A stretch of DNA of 15,439 nt, taken from the NCBI GenBank assembly GCA_965372465.1, contig CBDVCK010000058.1, positions 1 to 15,439 on the forward strand, written 5' to 3'. This document shows, one piece after another, positions 14,261 through 15,439 of this stretch (position 1 is the stretch's first letter; each line of letters opens with the position of its first letter). Source of the stretch: GCA-020348445 sp965372465 (GTDB lineage: Archaea > Thermoplasmatota > Thermoplasmata > GCA-020350865). The position numbers and the translations under genes were made by a program. The notes below the pieces were generated by a model, which saw only the letters and a program-made list of their open reading frames with translations, did no database searches and was not told the DNA's origin.

Positions 14261-14354
14261 ACATGCGGATGAGCCCGGAGCATTATGTAAATATTAACGG
14301 TTTCTGGCTTATGTAGTAGAGTTAATATTACATGGGGATGAGCCGAAGCATTAT
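14261..14354. repeat. Direct repeat pair flanking an AT-rich inverted repeat
   Basis: Copy 1 (14261-14286) and copy 2 (14330-14354) share ACATG-GGATGAGCC-GAAGCATTAT with three differences, one of them an indel. Between them lie GTAAATATTAAC (14287-14298) and its near-complement GTTAATATTAC (14321-14331), with a 22-base spacer. The whole block sits directly upstream of the TATA-like element of the RadA-like/PolB2 operon and could be an operator or structured leader. Confidence 0.6.
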
Positions 14355-14404
14355 TAAGAGCTAGTAGGTTCATCTTTCCATTAAGTGCTAGTAGGGTTCA
14401 TCTT
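14354..14404. repeat. Tandem direct repeats containing GCTAGTAGG
   Basis: Copy 1 (14354-14376) and copy 2 (14381-14404) both read TTAAG-GCTAGTAGG, then TTCATCTT, with one substitution and one inserted G. The period is 27 bases. On the minus strand each copy reads as an ATG followed within a few codons by TAA-like triplets, so they may equally be short leader ORFs. There are only two copies and no spacer pattern, so this is not a CRISPR array. Confidence 0.6.
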
Positions 14405-14411
14405 ACATCAA

Positions 14412-14426
14412 ACTCCCCACTTTGTA
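14412..14426 (-). repeat. Second copy of the leader 15-mer
   Basis: ACTCCCCACTTTGTA (plus strand) is identical to 14204-14218. On the minus strand the copy is followed by TTTG ATG TAA, an immediate start-stop. Similarity continues for a few bases past the 15-mer, so this may be a relic of a duplicated translation start of the RadA-like gene. Confidence 0.55.
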
Positions 14427-14678
14427 GATCAAAAGATTGATTTTGGGTATATTATGGGTGATACCAGGGGGGGAGTGAAAGTGCTTTTTTGGTCTTAGAC
14501 ACTGGGTATAAAAAGGAAGGGGGTGAAAGTAATTCTGGAATATATCGCTATATTAACATATTCTATTTGAATATAATTGAAAAGGATAGCTATATATTTA
14601 CAGAAGAGGTTCTCCAAAATCGAATAATGAACAAATAGGGAATGATGAGGTTTATTAGGACATCATCTGGTGAGAAAC
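14427..14678. other. Upstream intergenic DNA with promoter-like elements for the LEA14/WHy gene
   Basis: No gene is supported here. It holds two G-rich direct repeats ending in GTGAAAGT (14467-14482 and 14515-14530). A strong TATAAAAA at 14507-14514 could start transcription rightward near 14535. A second TATATATTTA at 14591-14600 predicts a start near 14622 for the gene at 14679. A TATA-like ATAATATACC on the minus strand sits near 14448-14458. A small RNA from the 14507 element is possible but has no positive support. Confidence 0.35.
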
Positions 14679-15149
14679 ATGCAGGATTCCGGCACGCAGC
14701 CTGAAACGCAACCACCGTATCTCAAATTCATAAAGGAAAAGAAGAAACCCCTAATACTCATCATCGTTATATTGATACTTTTTATTGCGGTGTTCACAAC
14801 AAGGGAGCCGGAGGCAGAGGTCAAGCGGATTCGGGTAAAGGAGATATCCACAAGCTGGATAGTGTTTGAAATCACCCTGGACGTGGAAAACGGCAATATC
14901 ATTGGGGGGACCCTGAACAGCCTAGAGGCCGATATCTACTACAATGATGAGTACATAGGCTATGCCAGGACCACTAAGAAGTACGATATTGCAGCTCTCG
15001 GAACGTCAACCCTCAAAGTGGATTTGAGGCTCGACAACCTGCCTTCCGATCTGACGCTCTTTCCTGAAATACGTGCAAAGGGAACCGCCAATATCTCGGT
15101 ATCTTTTTTGAGCTTTGACAAGGACATTGACAAGACGGTTTTTGGCTGA
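14679..15149 (+). CDS. Membrane-anchored LEA14-like (WHy domain) protein
   Basis: 156 residues from the ATG at 14679; GGTGAG lies five bases upstream, and the in-frame GTG at 14670 falls inside that motif. A short polar N-terminus with KEKKK precedes one hydrophobic helix (PLILIIVILILFIAVFTT, about residues 24-41). An extracytoplasmic domain follows. VKEISTSWIVFEITLDVENGN, LNSLEADIYYNDEYIGYA and LGTSTLKVDLRLDNLP form the alternating strands typical of the LEA14/WHy (water stress and hypersensitive response) fold, with the usual 'V-x-N-x-N' phrase present as VENGN. Archaeal members are common but mostly uncharacterised; envelope or stress roles are suggested. It is divergent from the RadA-like/PolB2 operon. 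Confidence 0.85.
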   Translation: MQDSGTQPETQPPYLKFIKEKKKPLILIIVILILFIAVFTTREPEAEVKRIRVKEISTSWIVFEITLDVENGNIIGGTLNSLEADIYYNDEYIGYARTTKKYDIAALGTSTLKVDLRLDNLPSDLTLFPEIRAKGTANISVSFLSFDKDIDKTVFG

Positions 15150-15165
15150 TCCTCGAGGTTATGAA

Positions 15166-15185
15166 TGGTTTTGTTTTTAAAAAAT
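15166..15185 (+). terminator. T-rich stretch after the LEA14/WHy gene
   Basis: GGTTTTGTTTTTAAAAAA begins 17 bases after the stop codon, and its T-runs fit archaeal oligo-T termination. No stem-loop was identified. Confidence 0.35.
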
Positions 15186-15400
15186 ACGGAATTTGGGAAA
15201 GAAGAACAGAAAACTACAAATTTCATCAATGTGGTGAAGCTGTCCCCCTTCTTCCTCGGCACGCTGGAGGGGATTGTCTCTATCCTTATATTTCTCTTTT
15301 CATCTATATCATATCAACTTAGTTTAATTTTATTAAAATATGGATGTATCAATTTGTAGAAAAATGATTTTTATGCCTAAATGATAATTATAATGAAAAA

Positions 15401-15410
15401 TTTAAATATG
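15401..15410 (+). promoter_or_regulatory. TATA-like element near the window end
   Basis: TTTAAATATG could drive a rightward gene beginning beyond the window. The surrounding 15186-15439 is AT-rich and contains no coding region I can support. Confidence 0.2.
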
Positions 15411-15439
15411 CCTATCGAATTTATTTTTCTTGGATTGAT

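Noticed and set aside
14261..14426. CRISPR-like repeat cluster
   Set aside because: Each family has only two copies, of different sequence and spacing, and there is no leader/spacer regularity and no cas gene nearby.
15165..15359. 64-codon plus-strand ORF after the LEA14/WHy gene
   Set aside because: It lies in AT-rich DNA with no ribosome-binding motif and no recognisable domain; its hydrophobic stretch reflects T-rich codons.

Overview
The window looks like part of a euryarchaeal chromosome. I favour a Thermoplasmata-type lineage, with low confidence because there is no rRNA or other taxonomic marker gene. The archaeal signs are a PolB2-type B-family DNA polymerase, a RadA-like paralogue, two PCNA-binding (PIP-box) peptides, TATA-like elements, GGTGA/GGGGAG ribosome binding sites, VapC-type and ribbon-helix-helix/AbrB toxin-antitoxin pairs, and a giant N-glycosylation-sequon-rich surface protein with a C-terminal membrane anchor.

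Layout from left to right. Bases 1-254 hold nothing I can support. Bases 255-1685 (minus) carry two consecutive toxin-antitoxin pairs: ribbon-helix-helix antitoxin plus PIN toxin, then AbrB-type antitoxin plus PIN toxin. Each has repeat or palindrome candidates for an operator. At 1873-2483 a 74-residue conserved-looking protein (minus) and a single-domain parvulin prolyl isomerase (plus, TTG start) are divergently transcribed. At 2555-3061 (plus) is a compact PD-(D/E)XK nuclease-like protein that ends in a PIP-box. Bases 3108-10883 (minus) form a two-gene unit: a 2200-residue secreted and anchored protein with nineteen 98-residue Ig-like repeats, followed by a zinc-ribbon, proline-rich protein with two membrane helices.

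Bases 11032-14199 (minus) form a tightly overlapped three-gene operon: a RadA-like protein that has lost its Walker motifs but carries a C-terminal PIP-box, an 84-residue helical protein, and a PolB2-type polymerase with a degenerate exonuclease and altered motifs B and C. About 480 bases of leader and intergenic DNA follow, with several repeat families. Then comes a membrane-anchored LEA14/WHy-domain protein (plus, 14679-15149), and AT-rich DNA to the end.

The most interesting element is the RadA-like / small protein / PolB2 operon. Its plan resembles the bacterial ImuA-ImuB-DnaE2 mutasome: a RecA-fold protein that cannot bind ATP normally, a clamp-binding peptide, and an unusual polymerase, all translationally coupled. 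I infer a clamp-tethered damage-tolerance complex in which the RadA-like subunit, not the polymerase, contacts PCNA. The PolB2 family itself is known. The clamp-tethering architecture, the repeat-laden leader and the nearby PIP-box nuclease are the parts worth testing.
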